DNA of 64,000 bases from Deferribacteraceae bacterium UBA6799 (GCA_002452335.1 DKFJ01000008.1:35261-99260), one strand, 5' to 3'; numbered from the stretch's first letter, positions 41,750 through 50,652 are shown. Notes: generated from the letters alone by a model not told the origin. Made by a program: numbers and translations.

Positions 41750-42753
41750 TTATTTCTTGGGTTCGCTCTTTGCGTCAAATCTGGCAGACCACTCTTTCAG
41801 AATGGAATCCCTGTTTGATGCTGCCCATGCGAAATCGTTTTTGATTATCTGCTTCAGGGGGTTGGAAACATATCCAGCGGGAACGGGGTTATTGTTCTTC
41901 ACTGTGATGATGGCGAAGTTTTTGTTGTACTCGGTCATTACTGTGTCTGAGATTGCCCAGTCGAGGAAAGTTTTTGCGTCAGCGCTGATGTTTTTCTTCT
42001 TGATCAGAGCGTTTGCTTCCAGATCCCAGCCGGATCCCTCTTTGGGGAATACCACTGTTACGGGAGCGCCTTTCTTCATCTCTGTCAGACCTCTGTAGCC
42101 GAAGGAGATACCGATGGGATATTCGCCTGTGGCTGCCATTTTAGAAGGTTTTGAGCCGGAGTGAGTATAGAGAGCTATGTTCTGGTGCAGTTTTTCCATA
42201 TAGTCCCAGCCTTTTTTACCTTTATAAAGCTGAAGCCATGCGCTGACTGTCAGGAAGCCTGTACCGGATGATGCGGGGTTGGGCATAGTGATCAGACCTT
42301 TATATTCGGGTTTGATCAGGTCCGCGTAGCCTGTGGGGACAGCCAGACCGCGTTTCTGCATCTCGGCTGTGTTCACTGTGAATGATGTCATCCAGGCGTC
42401 TATGCCCACCCATGCGGGTGTTTTCGCCTTGTCTTTGAACTGGGGCATAACTCTGTTCACGCCTTTAGGAGCGTAGGGAGCGAGCATTTTGTGATTGTTC
42501 AGAACCAGAAGGCTGGTGGCCGCAAGACCCCATACCACATCGGCCTGAGGATTAGCTTTTTCAGCCAGAAGTCTGGCTGTCCTGTGGAATCTCTTACGAT
42601 GTTAAGTTTAATATCGGGATACTGCTGTTTGAAAGACTCAAGATAGACGGGGTACTGGTCGTCCTCCAGAGCTGTGTAGACAGTTATCTCGCCTGCCATA
42701 GCAGACATAGAGAATGTCAGAAGAGCCATAAGCATAAGCAGAAGCTTTTTCAT
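41750..42753 (-). pseudogene. phnS: 2-Aminoethylphosphonate-binding protein gene with a frameshift
   Basis: The gene begins at ATG 42753 after GGAGG with a signal peptide (KKLLLMLMALLTFSMSAMA), then EITVYTALEDDQYPVYLESF and KLNIVRDSTG. At about 42581 the frame is lost. From there the other frame continues with TARLLAEKANPQADVVWGLAATSLL and a full C-terminal part (PEYKGLITMPNPASSGTGFL, IGISFGYRGL, AKTFLDWAISDTV). In intact homologues the DSTG block is followed by two residues and TARLL, so a loss of one or seven bases fits best. Read through, the protein would be about 330 residues, as usual for PhnS2-type binding proteins of 2-aminoethylphosphonate importers. No other mutation is seen, so this is either a very recent inactivation or a sequence error. 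Confidence 0.85.
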
Positions 42754-42988
42754 AATTACCTCCATAATCAGTGAACGGTAAGCATAGCCGGAATCTGCCA
42801 GATACCTGTCATGAGAAAGTTACGGAAAGTTAAAATAATCTTTAGAAAATTGTCAGGCTAACCGAATATATAAATAGCTGATCAACATGAATTTTCTGAT
42901 TTTACACAATCCTCATAAAACCATGACATTCCTATTAACCAAAAGCTGTATCCTCTCCTATAATTATTATTATCAGGAGACTAACTTC

Positions 42989-44128
42989 ATGAGCGAAAAA
43001 ACCAGATCAACCATATCACGCCGTTCATTTCTGAAAGGCGCAGCCGCCGGAGCGGCGATCATCAGCTCCCCCGCTTTCGTCCGCAACGCATTTGCATCAT
43101 CTGGCGAGCTGAACCTCTATTCATGGTCGGACTATATCTATCAGGACATGCTGGACGCCTTCACAAAAGAGACCGGCATCAAGGTCAACCTTTCCGTATA
43201 CGGATCCAACGATGAAGTTCTGAACAAGCTCAGAGCGTCCAAAGGAAAAGGATTCGACATAGTAATGCCGTCTGTGACATACGGTGTTCAGTGGGCCAAG
43301 TACAACCTGCTTCAGCCTCTCAACGAAAAGAAGATAAACGCTGACGGATGCATCCCCTCCATGTGGAAAGACTCAGAGAGACTGGGAGCTGTCATGCGCC
43401 GCAAGCGCTACACCGTTCCTTTCAACTGGGGAACAGAGGGAGTCTGTTTCGACACATCAGCCCACAGCTATCAGTACGGCAAACTCTCATACGGTGATAT
43501 CTGGGCGCCTGAAAACGCCGGCAAAATGACCATCAGAGCACATTCCGGTCTCATCGGTCTGGGTCTGTGGATGGACGCCGCCGGAAAGATATCATCCAAC
43601 CAGATGAGAGATACATATGTTTCCGAAGAGAAGATGCGCAAAATATATACTCAGGTCACCGACTATGCCATCAAGATGAAGAAGAACATCAGAGCCTTCT
43701 GGAGCAACGCACAGGAGACCACCAACGCTTTCATGCAGAACGGATGCGTCATAGGTCAGACATGGGACGGACCTGCCATGCGTCTGCGCACAGAGACCAA
43801 ATCAAAGATAACATATATGGCTCCCAAAGAGGGCGCTCTCACATGGATGGACAGCATGGGCATCCCCTCCGGCGCACAGAATGTTGAGCAGGCGTACGCC
43901 TTCATCAACTGGTACTACAAACCTCAGAACGGAGCTATGCACGCCAATAACTCCGGATACAACTCCTGTACCAAAGGCGCTGAAAACTATCTGAACGAAG
44001 ATTCTAAAAAGAACTTCGCCGCCGCTTACCCCGGCAACGCCATAGCCAACCTGTGGTGGTATCCCATAGAGCCGGCTTGGTTCGTTTCCATCAGAAACGA
44101 GTACCGGGACAAGCTCCTCGCGTCATAA
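42989..44128 (+). CDS. Tat-exported polyamine-type ABC substrate-binding protein
   Basis: A 379-residue periplasmic protein. The N-terminus has a Tat signal with SRRSFLKG and a hydrophobic core ending AFASS. The mature part is of the PotD/PotF family: LNLYSWSDYIYQDML, GSNDEVLNKLRASKGKGFDIVMPS, YTVPFNWGTEGVCFDTS, KMTIRAHSGLIGLG, and ALTWMDSMGIPSGAQN. The ligand may be a polyamine or another small cation such as an aminophosphonate, since the operon lies divergent from the phn genes. An AGGAG site precedes ATG 42989, with a TATAAT at 42959-42964. A terminator after the gene likely sets a high binding-protein to transporter ratio. Tat export of such a protein is less common than Sec export. Confidence 0.87.
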   Translation: MSEKTRSTISRRSFLKGAAAGAAIISSPAFVRNAFASSGELNLYSWSDYIYQDMLDAFTKETGIKVNLSVYGSNDEVLNKLRASKGKGFDIVMPSVTYGVQWAKYNLLQPLNEKKINADGCIPSMWKDSERLGAVMRRKRYTVPFNWGTEGVCFDTSAHSYQYGKLSYGDIWAPENAGKMTIRAHSGLIGLGLWMDAAGKISSNQMRDTYVSEEKMRKIYTQVTDYAIKMKKNIRAFWSNAQETTNAFMQNGCVIGQTWDGPAMRLRTETKSKITYMAPKEGALTWMDSMGIPSGAQNVEQAYAFINWYYKPQNGAMHANNSGYNSCTKGAENYLNEDSKKNFAAAYPGNAIANLWWYPIEPAWFVSIRNEYRDKLLAS

Positions 44129-44150
44129 CAACAGCCAGCAACACTCCAAC

Positions 44151-44186
44151 AGGGCACATGACCGCTATGCGGCTGTGCCCTTTTTT
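44151..44186 (+). terminator. Hairpin terminator/attenuator between binding protein and importer genes
   Basis: AGGGCACA (44151-44158) pairs with TGTGCCCT (44174-44181), with an inner CCGC/GCGG stem, followed by a T-run. It lies only 12 bases before the next start codon's leader, so partial read-through must supply the downstream genes. Confidence 0.75.
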
Positions 44187-44198
44187 ATCGAGGTGATA

Positions 44199-45290
44199 AT
44201 GGGACAGGTAATTCTAGACAAAGTATCTATGAAATTCGGAGATTTCACCGCCGTGGATAATGTGAGTCTGGAGATCGAAAGCGGTGAGTTCTTCAGTTTT
44301 CTCGGACCGTCCGGATGCGGCAAAACCACTATTCTGCGCATCATATCCGGATTCAACAGACCCACATCCGGCACAGTATACATCTCCGGCAGCAGCATGG
44401 AGGGGATAGGACCTAACAAACGCCCCACCGCTCTTATCTTTCAGAATCTGGCGCTGTTCCCGCTGATGAGCGTGGCGGACAACATAGCGTTCGGGCTGGA
44501 GGTGAAGAACATCGGCAGGAATGACCGCCGGAAGAAGGCGGACGAACTGCTGGAGCTGATCGCCCTGACAGGGTACGGCGACAAGAACATCAACGAACTC
44601 TCAGGCGGACAGAAACAGCGTGTGGCTATCGCCAGGGCGCTGGCGGTGGAGCCGCAGGTGCTCCTGCTGGACGAACCTCTGTCTGCTCTGGATCTGAAGC
44701 TGAGACAGCACATGCGGTCAGAGCTTAGAGACATACAGAAAAAAACAGGCGTCACATTCATATACATTACACACGATCAGGGCGAGGCCATGACCATGAG
44801 CGACAGGGTCGCAGTGATGTCCGCCGGAAAGATAGAGCAGACCGGCACACCGGAAGAGATATACAACCATCCGTCCACACCCTTCACTGCTTCATTCGTG
44901 GGCGAAAACAACCTGTTCCGGGGCAGGGTGATCTCAGCGTCTGACGGCATGTCAGTGATAGACACTCCCTGCGGCAGATTCACCGGAGTGAACACGGACG
45001 GGCATAAACAGGGCGACGAGGCGGCTATATTCATCCGTCCGGAGAGAATGACCGTAGCCGACAGCACAGAAGAGAACGGACAGAATATTTTCAGCAGTAC
45101 GGTCAGCCGTATGGAATTCGAGGGATCGTTTGTTAATCTTTTTCTGAAAAAAGCCTGCGCCGACAGAGAAATATCCGTGAATATGATGAACAGCGGAGAA
45201 ACCGGACGGTTCAGACAGGGACAGCAGATCCGCATAGCTTTCAGCCCGGAACATTCCAGAGTGATGAAAGCGGACGGAAAGATATCATGA
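44199..45290 (+). CDS. Polyamine-type ABC importer ATP-binding protein (PotA-like)
   Basis: A 363-residue ATPase of the PotA class. Seen: Walker A GPSGCGKTT near residue 38, Q-loop LIFQNLALFPLMSV, signature LSGGQKQRVAIARAL, Walker B VLLLDEPLSALDLKLR, switch His in ITHDQGEA, then the TOBE domain from about 240 (GENNLFRGRVIS, AIFIRPERM). The start at ATG 44199 follows GAGGTGAT; an earlier in-frame ATG has no ribosome site. Its stop overlaps the permease start (ATGA), so translation is coupled. Confidence 0.9.
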   Translation: MGQVILDKVSMKFGDFTAVDNVSLEIESGEFFSFLGPSGCGKTTILRIISGFNRPTSGTVYISGSSMEGIGPNKRPTALIFQNLALFPLMSVADNIAFGLEVKNIGRNDRRKKADELLELIALTGYGDKNINELSGGQKQRVAIARALAVEPQVLLLDEPLSALDLKLRQHMRSELRDIQKKTGVTFIYITHDQGEAMTMSDRVAVMSAGKIEQTGTPEEIYNHPSTPFTASFVGENNLFRGRVISASDGMSVIDTPCGRFTGVNTDGHKQGDEAAIFIRPERMTVADSTEENGQNIFSSTVSRMEFEGSFVNLFLKKACADREISVNMMNSGETGRFRQGQQIRIAFSPEHSRVMKADGKIS

Positions 45291-46336
45291 AAGACATGCT
45301 GCTGCGCTACGGGCGGTTTATCACGGCATATATCCTAATATCATGCACAGTGTGGATAGTGGGGCTGGTGATAGTGCCTCAGCTGATGATGGTGGACTAT
45401 TCCCTGTGGTACAGAGACGAGACCGCCGTTCAGAAACGGCTGGAAAAGATGAACGTCCTCGAGGACAGGCTTCTGATGATAGACAGCGATATAGCCGCCG
45501 AAAAATATCTGGATCATCCGGATCAGGCCAAGATAGACAGTCTGGACGCCGAATACGAATCGCTTTCCGCTGAGATATCAAAGATGGAGGCATCCGAGAC
45601 CTCCGCCGTAAAAAAATACGGCATGAAAAACTACATGACCCTCTTCAGTAATACCCTGCACCGGAGCGTGTTTCTGAAAAGCATATGGTCCAGTGTAGTT
45701 ATCACATTGCTGGCGTTCGCCATATGCTACCCCGTGGCGTGCTATCTGGCGTTCTCGGTAAAAAAACAGACGGCGGCGCTTCTGTTTCTGGGGCTTGTGA
45801 TACCCTACTGGGTGAACGAGATTCTGCGGACATTCGCATGGCTCATCATCCTGTCATATAAGGGCGTTCTGAACACTCTGCTGATGAAGGCGGGATTCAT
45901 ATCTCAGCCCATAGATTTTCTGAACGGCAATGTCGGCGTTCTGGCGGGCATGGCATACGCCTATGTGCTCTTTATGGTTTTTCCTATGTACAACACTCTG
46001 TCCACTCTGGACAAAAATCAGATAGAGGCGGCACGGGACCTTGGCGCCTCATGGATACGGATACACAGACGGATCATCATCCCCTATGCCAAACCGGGCA
46101 TAGCCGTGGGGAGCATCATGACATTCATGCTGGCGGCAGGTACATACGCTGTTCCGGCTATTCTTGGCGGCACAAGCGGCATATGGTTCACCCAGATAAT
46201 CTACAGCTGGTTCTTCGACGGCGGAAACTGGAATCAGGGCTCGGCATACGCCTTCATCCTTCTGCTGCTGTGTGTGGTCTTCATCGCCTTTATGATGAGG
46301 CTGTTCCGTGTAAAGATGGAGGATATGGCAAAATGA
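45287..46336 (+). CDS. Polyamine-type ABC importer permease (PotB-like) with a long first loop
   Basis: A 349-residue membrane protein with six helices and the coupling loop IEAARDLGASWIRIHRRIIIP near residue 245, as in PotB. Between helix 1 and helix 2 there is an inserted charged, heptad-like stretch of about 70 residues (DETAVQKRLEKMNVLEDRLL, KIDSLDAEYESLSAEISKME), predicted to be a periplasmic helical hairpin. Standard PotB proteins of about 280-290 residues lack it. The insert may contact the binding protein. Coupled by ATGA overlaps to the genes on both sides. Confidence 0.87.
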   Translation: MKDMLLRYGRFITAYILISCTVWIVGLVIVPQLMMVDYSLWYRDETAVQKRLEKMNVLEDRLLMIDSDIAAEKYLDHPDQAKIDSLDAEYESLSAEISKMEASETSAVKKYGMKNYMTLFSNTLHRSVFLKSIWSSVVITLLAFAICYPVACYLAFSVKKQTAALLFLGLVIPYWVNEILRTFAWLIILSYKGVLNTLLMKAGFISQPIDFLNGNVGVLAGMAYAYVLFMVFPMYNTLSTLDKNQIEAARDLGASWIRIHRRIIIPYAKPGIAVGSIMTFMLAAGTYAVPAILGGTSGIWFTQIIYSWFFDGGNWNQGSAYAFILLLLCVVFIAFMMRLFRVKMEDMAK

Positions 46337-47202
46337 GATCATCGAAAAACATATTAAATATATTTCTGACAGGCTACATGGTTCTGTTCTTTCTCTATCT
46401 GTTCACCCCGCTGATGTTCATGACGGCGGCGGCGTTCAACAGCTCTTCTTTTCCCACTTTTGTCCCGTGGCAGGGAGCTACGCTGTCGTGGTTCGAAACC
46501 CTGTTCAAAGACAGGATACTGTGGGGTTCGGTTCTGAACAGCGTCATAATAGGAGCAGGCGTGATAGCGCTGGCTGTGCCCACAGGTCTTGCCGGAGCTA
46601 TGCTGCTCACATCCAGAGGCATCAGGGGCAGAGGTTTTCTATATGCTCTGATGGTCTCCCCCATCCTGACCCCCGGCGTCATTCTGGGTATTTCCACACT
46701 GATATTCTGGGACAACATTGGCGTTCCGGGCGGAATATTTCTGACTATCATCGGTCAGACCGCTTATATATCCTCATTCTGCATGCTGATGTTCATGGCC
46801 AGGCTCCAGAGATTCGACAGAACACTGGAGGAGGCGGCGATGGATCTGGGCGCAACCCACAAGCAGGTGTTCCGGAAAATCACGCTCCCATTCCTGCGTC
46901 CGGCGATCTATTCAGCGGTACTGATAGCTTTTTTACAGTCTTTTGAAAACTATAACACCACCCTGTTCGTCATAGGCGCTGAAACAACCATGACCATCCG
47001 CATAGCCAGTATGGTCAGGCTGGGCATCACTCCGGAGATAAACGCTCTGGCTGTGCTGTTTATCCTGTTCACCATCCTCGCCGCTGTGCTGTACGAAGCC
47101 CGCAGACGTGACGAGGCCCGCAGAGCGGAAGCGGCGAAAGAGGCAGAGGAACGGGAATCAGACACAGTTCAGAATCTTCGGCTGGATATGCAGACCGACT
47201 GA
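46333..47202 (+). CDS. Polyamine-type ABC importer permease (PotC-like)
   Basis: A 289-residue membrane protein with six helices and the coupling loop LEEAAMDLGATHKQVFRKITLP near residue 160, typical of PotC. The start at ATG 46333 overlaps the stop of the preceding permease. A charged tail of about 30 residues (EARRRDEARRAEAAKEAEER) extends into the cytosol, longer than usual. It pairs with the preceding permease to form the channel. The next gene, a PHP hydrolase, starts 10 bases later. Confidence 0.88.
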   Translation: MRSSKNILNIFLTGYMVLFFLYLFTPLMFMTAAAFNSSSFPTFVPWQGATLSWFETLFKDRILWGSVLNSVIIGAGVIALAVPTGLAGAMLLTSRGIRGRGFLYALMVSPILTPGVILGISTLIFWDNIGVPGGIFLTIIGQTAYISSFCMLMFMARLQRFDRTLEEAAMDLGATHKQVFRKITLPFLRPAIYSAVLIAFLQSFENYNTTLFVIGAETTMTIRIASMVRLGITPEINALAVLFILFTILAAVLYEARRRDEARRAEAAKEAEERESDTVQNLRLDMQTD

Positions 47203-47212
47203 TGGAGAATTT

Positions 47213-48415
47213 ATGAGAAATGCGGAAATAACACCCAGAGTTTTTCAGGCAGGCAAAAAATGTTCTTTCAGACTGCACGGCACAGGAGGAAATATTTCCG
47301 TCCGCATCGCCTACAAGAACAGCGGTGAGGTGCTCTACGCCGCCAACACATCAGACATCACGGAGATATCAACTGTTCTGCCACACACGGGAGAATATTA
47401 CATCTACATCAGCTCCCACGGATTTTCCGATAAACGGATATCAGTATACGGCGTCTACGAAGAGATGGCGGGGCTTCTGCCTTTGAAGGGCGACCTGCAC
47501 ATACACACCCTTTATTCTGACGGCGCTCAGAGCCCCAGAGAGATGGTGATACAGGCCAGACGTCTGGGAATGGATTATATGGCGGTGACCGACCACGACA
47601 GCTATTACCCTTCTCTGGAGGCGATCAAATTCGTTGCCTCATCAGGGCTCAGCATACTCTGTTTCGAGGGGGAAGAGGTCACTGTGCCCACAGGGGGACA
47701 TGTGCTGAGCATCGGCTCCAACTCGCCTGTTCATCTGAAAGATATGGATGCCGAAACACTGAATGAGATGATAGATACGCAGGCGGCGGAAACAGACGTA
47801 ATTCTGCTGGAACAGGGACTCAGCGCCCATACCTACGGCGGTATGAAACTGGTGATGAAAATGATAAAAGACAGGGGCGGTTTCTCCGTGCTGTGCCACC
47901 CTTTCTGGATGGTGGAGCACACAGGCTTCTATCACCTGCCCAGACCCATGCTGAAACAGGCGGTGAAGGACAGGCTGCCCAACGCTCTGGAGATACCCGG
48001 AGACACTCTCCATCAGGATAACATGCTGGGACTCAGCTTTTATTACGGTCACACAGACAGGAGCATCCCCATCATAGCCAACTCAGACACCCACAGCACC
48101 TCCCACACCTTCGGGCACAGGTGGCAGATAGCTTTTGTTCCGGTGATAAACAAGGAATCCATACTGTCCGCCGTCAGCACATTCATGAGCGCCGCGTGCG
48201 AGAAGCAGGGAGAGAACACCTGCGTGTACGGCAGTCTGGGTCTGGCTGAGTATTCATATTTTCTGATCAGGGAATATTTTCCTCATAAAGACAAACTGGC
48301 GAACACAGAAGCGGAACTCTATGCCAGCGGTCTTCTGACCGATGACATCAGACAGGCATCTGATAGCTATATCAGATCGTTCTTCGGTTTTCAGCTTCTT
48401 CCGGCGGTTCTCTGA
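47213..48415 (+). CDS. PHP-domain metallohydrolase (CehA/McbA-like)
   Basis: A 400-residue protein of the PHP family. A beta-rich N-terminal 90 residues is followed by the metal-binding motifs: KGDLHIHTLYSDG near residue 97, AVTDHDSYYPS, CFEGEEVTV, VLCHPFWMVEH and IIANSDTHS. These supply the usual His/Asp/Glu ligands for two or three metals. CehA/McbA-type members hydrolyse ester or phosphoester bonds; the substrate here is unknown. No signal peptide is seen. It is the last gene of the Pot-type operon, 10 bases after the PotC-like gene, so it may process whatever that importer brings in. Its coding end overlaps the convergent exporter gene by 25 bases. The start at ATG 47213 follows GGAGAA. 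Confidence 0.82.
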   Translation: MRNAEITPRVFQAGKKCSFRLHGTGGNISVRIAYKNSGEVLYAANTSDITEISTVLPHTGEYYIYISSHGFSDKRISVYGVYEEMAGLLPLKGDLHIHTLYSDGAQSPREMVIQARRLGMDYMAVTDHDSYYPSLEAIKFVASSGLSILCFEGEEVTVPTGGHVLSIGSNSPVHLKDMDAETLNEMIDTQAAETDVILLEQGLSAHTYGGMKLVMKMIKDRGGFSVLCHPFWMVEHTGFYHLPRPMLKQAVKDRLPNALEIPGDTLHQDNMLGLSFYYGHTDRSIPIIANSDTHSTSHTFGHRWQIAFVPVINKESILSAVSTFMSAACEKQGENTCVYGSLGLAEYSYFLIREYFPHKDKLANTEAELYASGLLTDDIRQASDSYIRSFFGFQLLPAVL

Positions 48416-49251
48416 ACAACCGCTATACAGACCAGCACAGTGACGAATCCGACAGACTGCGCCGGACTGAGCTGCTGACCCAGCCAGAGCCAGCCCACCG
48501 TAACCGCTGTAACAGGGCTCAGAAGCCCCAGCACAGCCACAGCCACAGTCGGCAGTTCCTTTAGCCCCTGAAACCACAGAAAATAAGCCACAAGTGAACC
48601 AAAAAATGACAGATAGGCATAACCTATGTAGTTTTTCAGCGCCATATGCGCCGGAAAGGTCTCGGTGAAACAGACAACGGGGATCAGCATCAGCCCGCCT
48701 ATGAAGAGCTGCCATCCGGTGAAAGCGTATTTTGACAGGCTGAGTTTCCATCTAAAACTCAGATATGTCCCGAACGACATAGACACAGCTCCGGCGAATG
48801 CCGCCAGAAGACCAGCCGCATCCCATCTGCTGTCCGGCTTTATCAGAAGCAGACCCATGCCAGCCACGGCAAAAAGCGCCGCGGTGAGAGTAGCCCCTCT
48901 CGGTTTAACCGAATCCGCCGCCCACATGATCAGCATAATCAGAAGCGGCTGAACAGCGCCCACCACAGCGGCTATACCGCCCGGCAGATGGTAAGCCGCC
49001 ACAAACAGCATCGCCTGAAAACAGGCGATATTCAGAAACGACAGGATGATGACCTTCATCATCTCCGACCTCAGCGGGAGCTGGCGGGACATAAGGATCA
49101 GAAGAAATCCCGCCGGAAGAACACGGATGACCGCTGCTATGAACGGTCTGTCCGGGGGCAGAAACTCCGTGGTAACGATATATGTCGTACCCCAGAACAC
49201 TGGGGCAAGCGCTGTCAGCAATGTAAGCTGGTATAATCTCATGTTTTGCAT
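48391..49251 (-). CDS. EamA/DMT-superfamily exporter
   Basis: A 286-residue membrane protein with ten hydrophobic segments in two EamA repeats. Seen: APVFWGTTYIVTTEFLPPDRPF in the first helix pair, FNIACF-like LNIACFQAMLFVAAYHLPGGIAAVV, and the second-repeat LSFFGSLVAYFLWFQGLKELPTV with SPVTAVTVGWLWLGQQLSPAQ. EamA proteins export amino acids or metabolites; the substrate here is unknown. It is divergent from a MarR regulator whose operators lie between the two starts, so it is probably the MarR target. No good RBS precedes ATG 49251; ATG 49242 is a possible alternative. Confidence 0.85.
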   Translation of the reverse strand: MQNMRLYQLTLLTALAPVFWGTTYIVTTEFLPPDRPFIAAVIRVLPAGFLLILMSRQLPLRSEMMKVIILSFLNIACFQAMLFVAAYHLPGGIAAVVGAVQPLLIMLIMWAADSVKPRGATLTAALFAVAGMGLLLIKPDSRWDAAGLLAAFAGAVSMSFGTYLSFRWKLSLSKYAFTGWQLFIGGLMLIPVVCFTETFPAHMALKNYIGYAYLSFFGSLVAYFLWFQGLKELPTVAVAVLGLLSPVTAVTVGWLWLGQQLSPAQSVGFVTVLVCIAVVQRTAGRS

Positions 49252-49272
49252 TATACTCTCTTTATATCAAGA

Positions 49273-49316
49273 ATCTTGACGTTAAGATATGTGCAACTTA
49301 TCTTGATGTCAAGATA
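49273..49316. promoter_or_regulatory. Two palindromic operators between eamA and marR genes
   Basis: Site 1 is TATCTTGA-TG-TCAAGATA (49299-49316), with perfect 8-bp arms. Site 2 is ATCTTGACGTTAAGATAT (49273-49290), a degenerate copy of the same word. They sit about 26 bases apart in the 78-base divergent region, as expected for MarR dimers that repress both genes. Confidence 0.75.
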
Positions 49317-49329
49317 AACTGAGGAAACC

Positions 49330-49812
49330 ATGAAAGACGCAGTGGATAAAATAATCGACCAGTGGAAAAACCAGAATATAAAAGAAGATCTGACTCCCAT
49401 GGAAACACTGGGCAGAATAGCCAGACTGAACGCTCTGATCGGAAAAAAGCTGGAGGATAATTTCAGTTCATTCGACCTGACCCGCTGGGAGTTTGATGTG
49501 CTGGCGACGCTCAGACGCTCCGGCGAGCCGTATGTTCTGACACCCACACAGCTTTTCGACACGCTGATGGTGACATCCGGAACCATGACCAACCGCCTGA
49601 CACGGCTGGAGAACAGAAAGCTGATATCCAGACCGAAAAACGAGCAGGACAAAAGGAGCACACTGGTTCAGCTCACCACCGACGGACTTGATATAGTGAA
49701 CAGATGCCTGAAGGCGCATATAGAGACGGAAACCGCCATCACATCCGTGCTCGGCAAAAAGACCCAGAAGGAACTGAACAGAATATTAAAAGAATTCGAG
49801 GCGGCTCTATGA
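49330..49812 (+). CDS. MarR-family transcription regulator
   Basis: A 160-residue winged-helix regulator. Seen: SSFDLTRWEFDVLATLRRSG, LTPTQLFDTLMVTSGTMTNRLTRLENRKLI (recognition helix and wing region), and PKNEQDKRSTLVQLTTDGLDIV (the DxRxxxVxLT wing signature). The start at 49330 has GAGGAAACC upstream. Its operators lie in the divergent region and it probably represses itself and the exporter until a ligand binds. The coding end overlaps the convergent AraC-type gene by six bases. Confidence 0.92.
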   Translation: MKDAVDKIIDQWKNQNIKEDLTPMETLGRIARLNALIGKKLEDNFSSFDLTRWEFDVLATLRRSGEPYVLTPTQLFDTLMVTSGTMTNRLTRLENRKLISRPKNEQDKRSTLVQLTTDGLDIVNRCLKAHIETETAITSVLGKKTQKELNRILKEFEAAL

Positions 49813-50613
49813 CCTGCCTTTCGAGAAATATTTTTTAGGTGAAACGCCCGTCTCCTTCCGGAATGATTCTATGAACGCGCTGATACTCTGATAACCCAGA
49901 TCATAGGCTGTCTCGGTCACCGATTTTCCCTTCTGTATCATCTCTATAGAGTAGAGTATCTTCACCTTGGTGCGCCACGCGCCAAACGTCATACCCGTCT
50001 CTTTCAGAAAAATTCTGGAAAAATTTCTGGGGCTTGTGCCTGCCGTATCCGCCCACTCCTCTAGGGTCTTCCGGCTGAATGGCTCCGCCATCAGCGCGGA
50101 CACTACAGAGCTCACATATCTGTGACCAGACACAGGCAGACACAGGGGTTCCTGCTTTGCCTCCGCCAGCTCGTCAATAATCACGTTGGCAAGACGCTTC
50201 TGCCTCCTGCCGTCATCCGTGGCACAGAATTTGTCTATCAGCTCTTTCAGCAGGGGCGAGACCCTGAGCACGAAACAGCTCTTGGGCAGCAGATGCCTGA
50301 CGGACGGGTCGAAGAACAGGTTCTTCAGCCTTGTCCTGCCCGTCACCTGTGCCTTGTGGCTGACTCCGCTGGCTATCCACACCGCCTGCATCGGCGGCAC
50401 AACCCATATCCCCTCATCCGTCCACACCTTGATTATCCCGCTGACAGCGTATAATAACTGGGCTCTGGGATGCTCATGATACAGAGGGCAGAGCTGATCC
50501 TTCACCTCTGCGTCATAGGCTATCACGGGTCTTTCCGCATCGATGATGTATCCGATGTCTACAGAAAATGTCGTATTACCGATATTCATAGTCTTAGTAT
50601 CGTTAGATTTCAT
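49807..50613 (-). CDS. AraC-family transcription regulator with N-terminal cupin
   Basis: A 268-residue regulator. Residues about 20-100 form a small cupin sensor (LYHEHPRAQLLYAVSGIIKVW, VVPPMQAVWIASGVSHKAQV). The C-terminal 100 residues are the double helix-turn-helix domain (WADTAGTSPRNFSRIFLKETGMTFGAWRTKVKIL; VTETAYDLGYQSISAFIESFRKETGVSPKKYF). This is the arrangement of NimR/YdeC-like activators. It is divergent from the isopropylmalate-synthase-like gene, 40 bases away, with an inverted repeat between, so it likely controls that gene. The inducer is unknown. Confidence 0.88.
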   Translation of the reverse strand: MKSNDTKTMNIGNTTFSVDIGYIIDAERPVIAYDAEVKDQLCPLYHEHPRAQLLYAVSGIIKVWTDEGIWVVPPMQAVWIASGVSHKAQVTGRTRLKNLFFDPSVRHLLPKSCFVLRVSPLLKELIDKFCATDDGRRQKRLANVIIDELAEAKQEPLCLPVSGHRYVSSVVSALMAEPFSRKTLEEWADTAGTSPRNFSRIFLKETGMTFGAWRTKVKILYSIEMIQKGKSVTETAYDLGYQSISAFIESFRKETGVSPKKYFSKGRS

Positions 50614-50614
50614 T

Positions 50615-50642
50615 TTTTAGCAAGCATATAATCCCGCTAAAA
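50615..50642. promoter_or_regulatory. Inverted repeat and -10 element between the AraC and LeuA-like genes
   Basis: TTTTAGC (50615-50621) and GCTAAAA (50636-50642) are perfect inverted repeats separated by 14 bases. The spacer contains TATAAT (50627-50632). It fits an operator overlapping the promoter of the plus-strand gene. Confidence 0.5.
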
Positions 50643-50652
50643 GGAGCCGGAT

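Noticed and set aside
42499..42765. phnS interruption as a second selenocysteine codon
   Set aside because: The break is a change of reading frame at about 42581 with no in-frame TGA at the junction.
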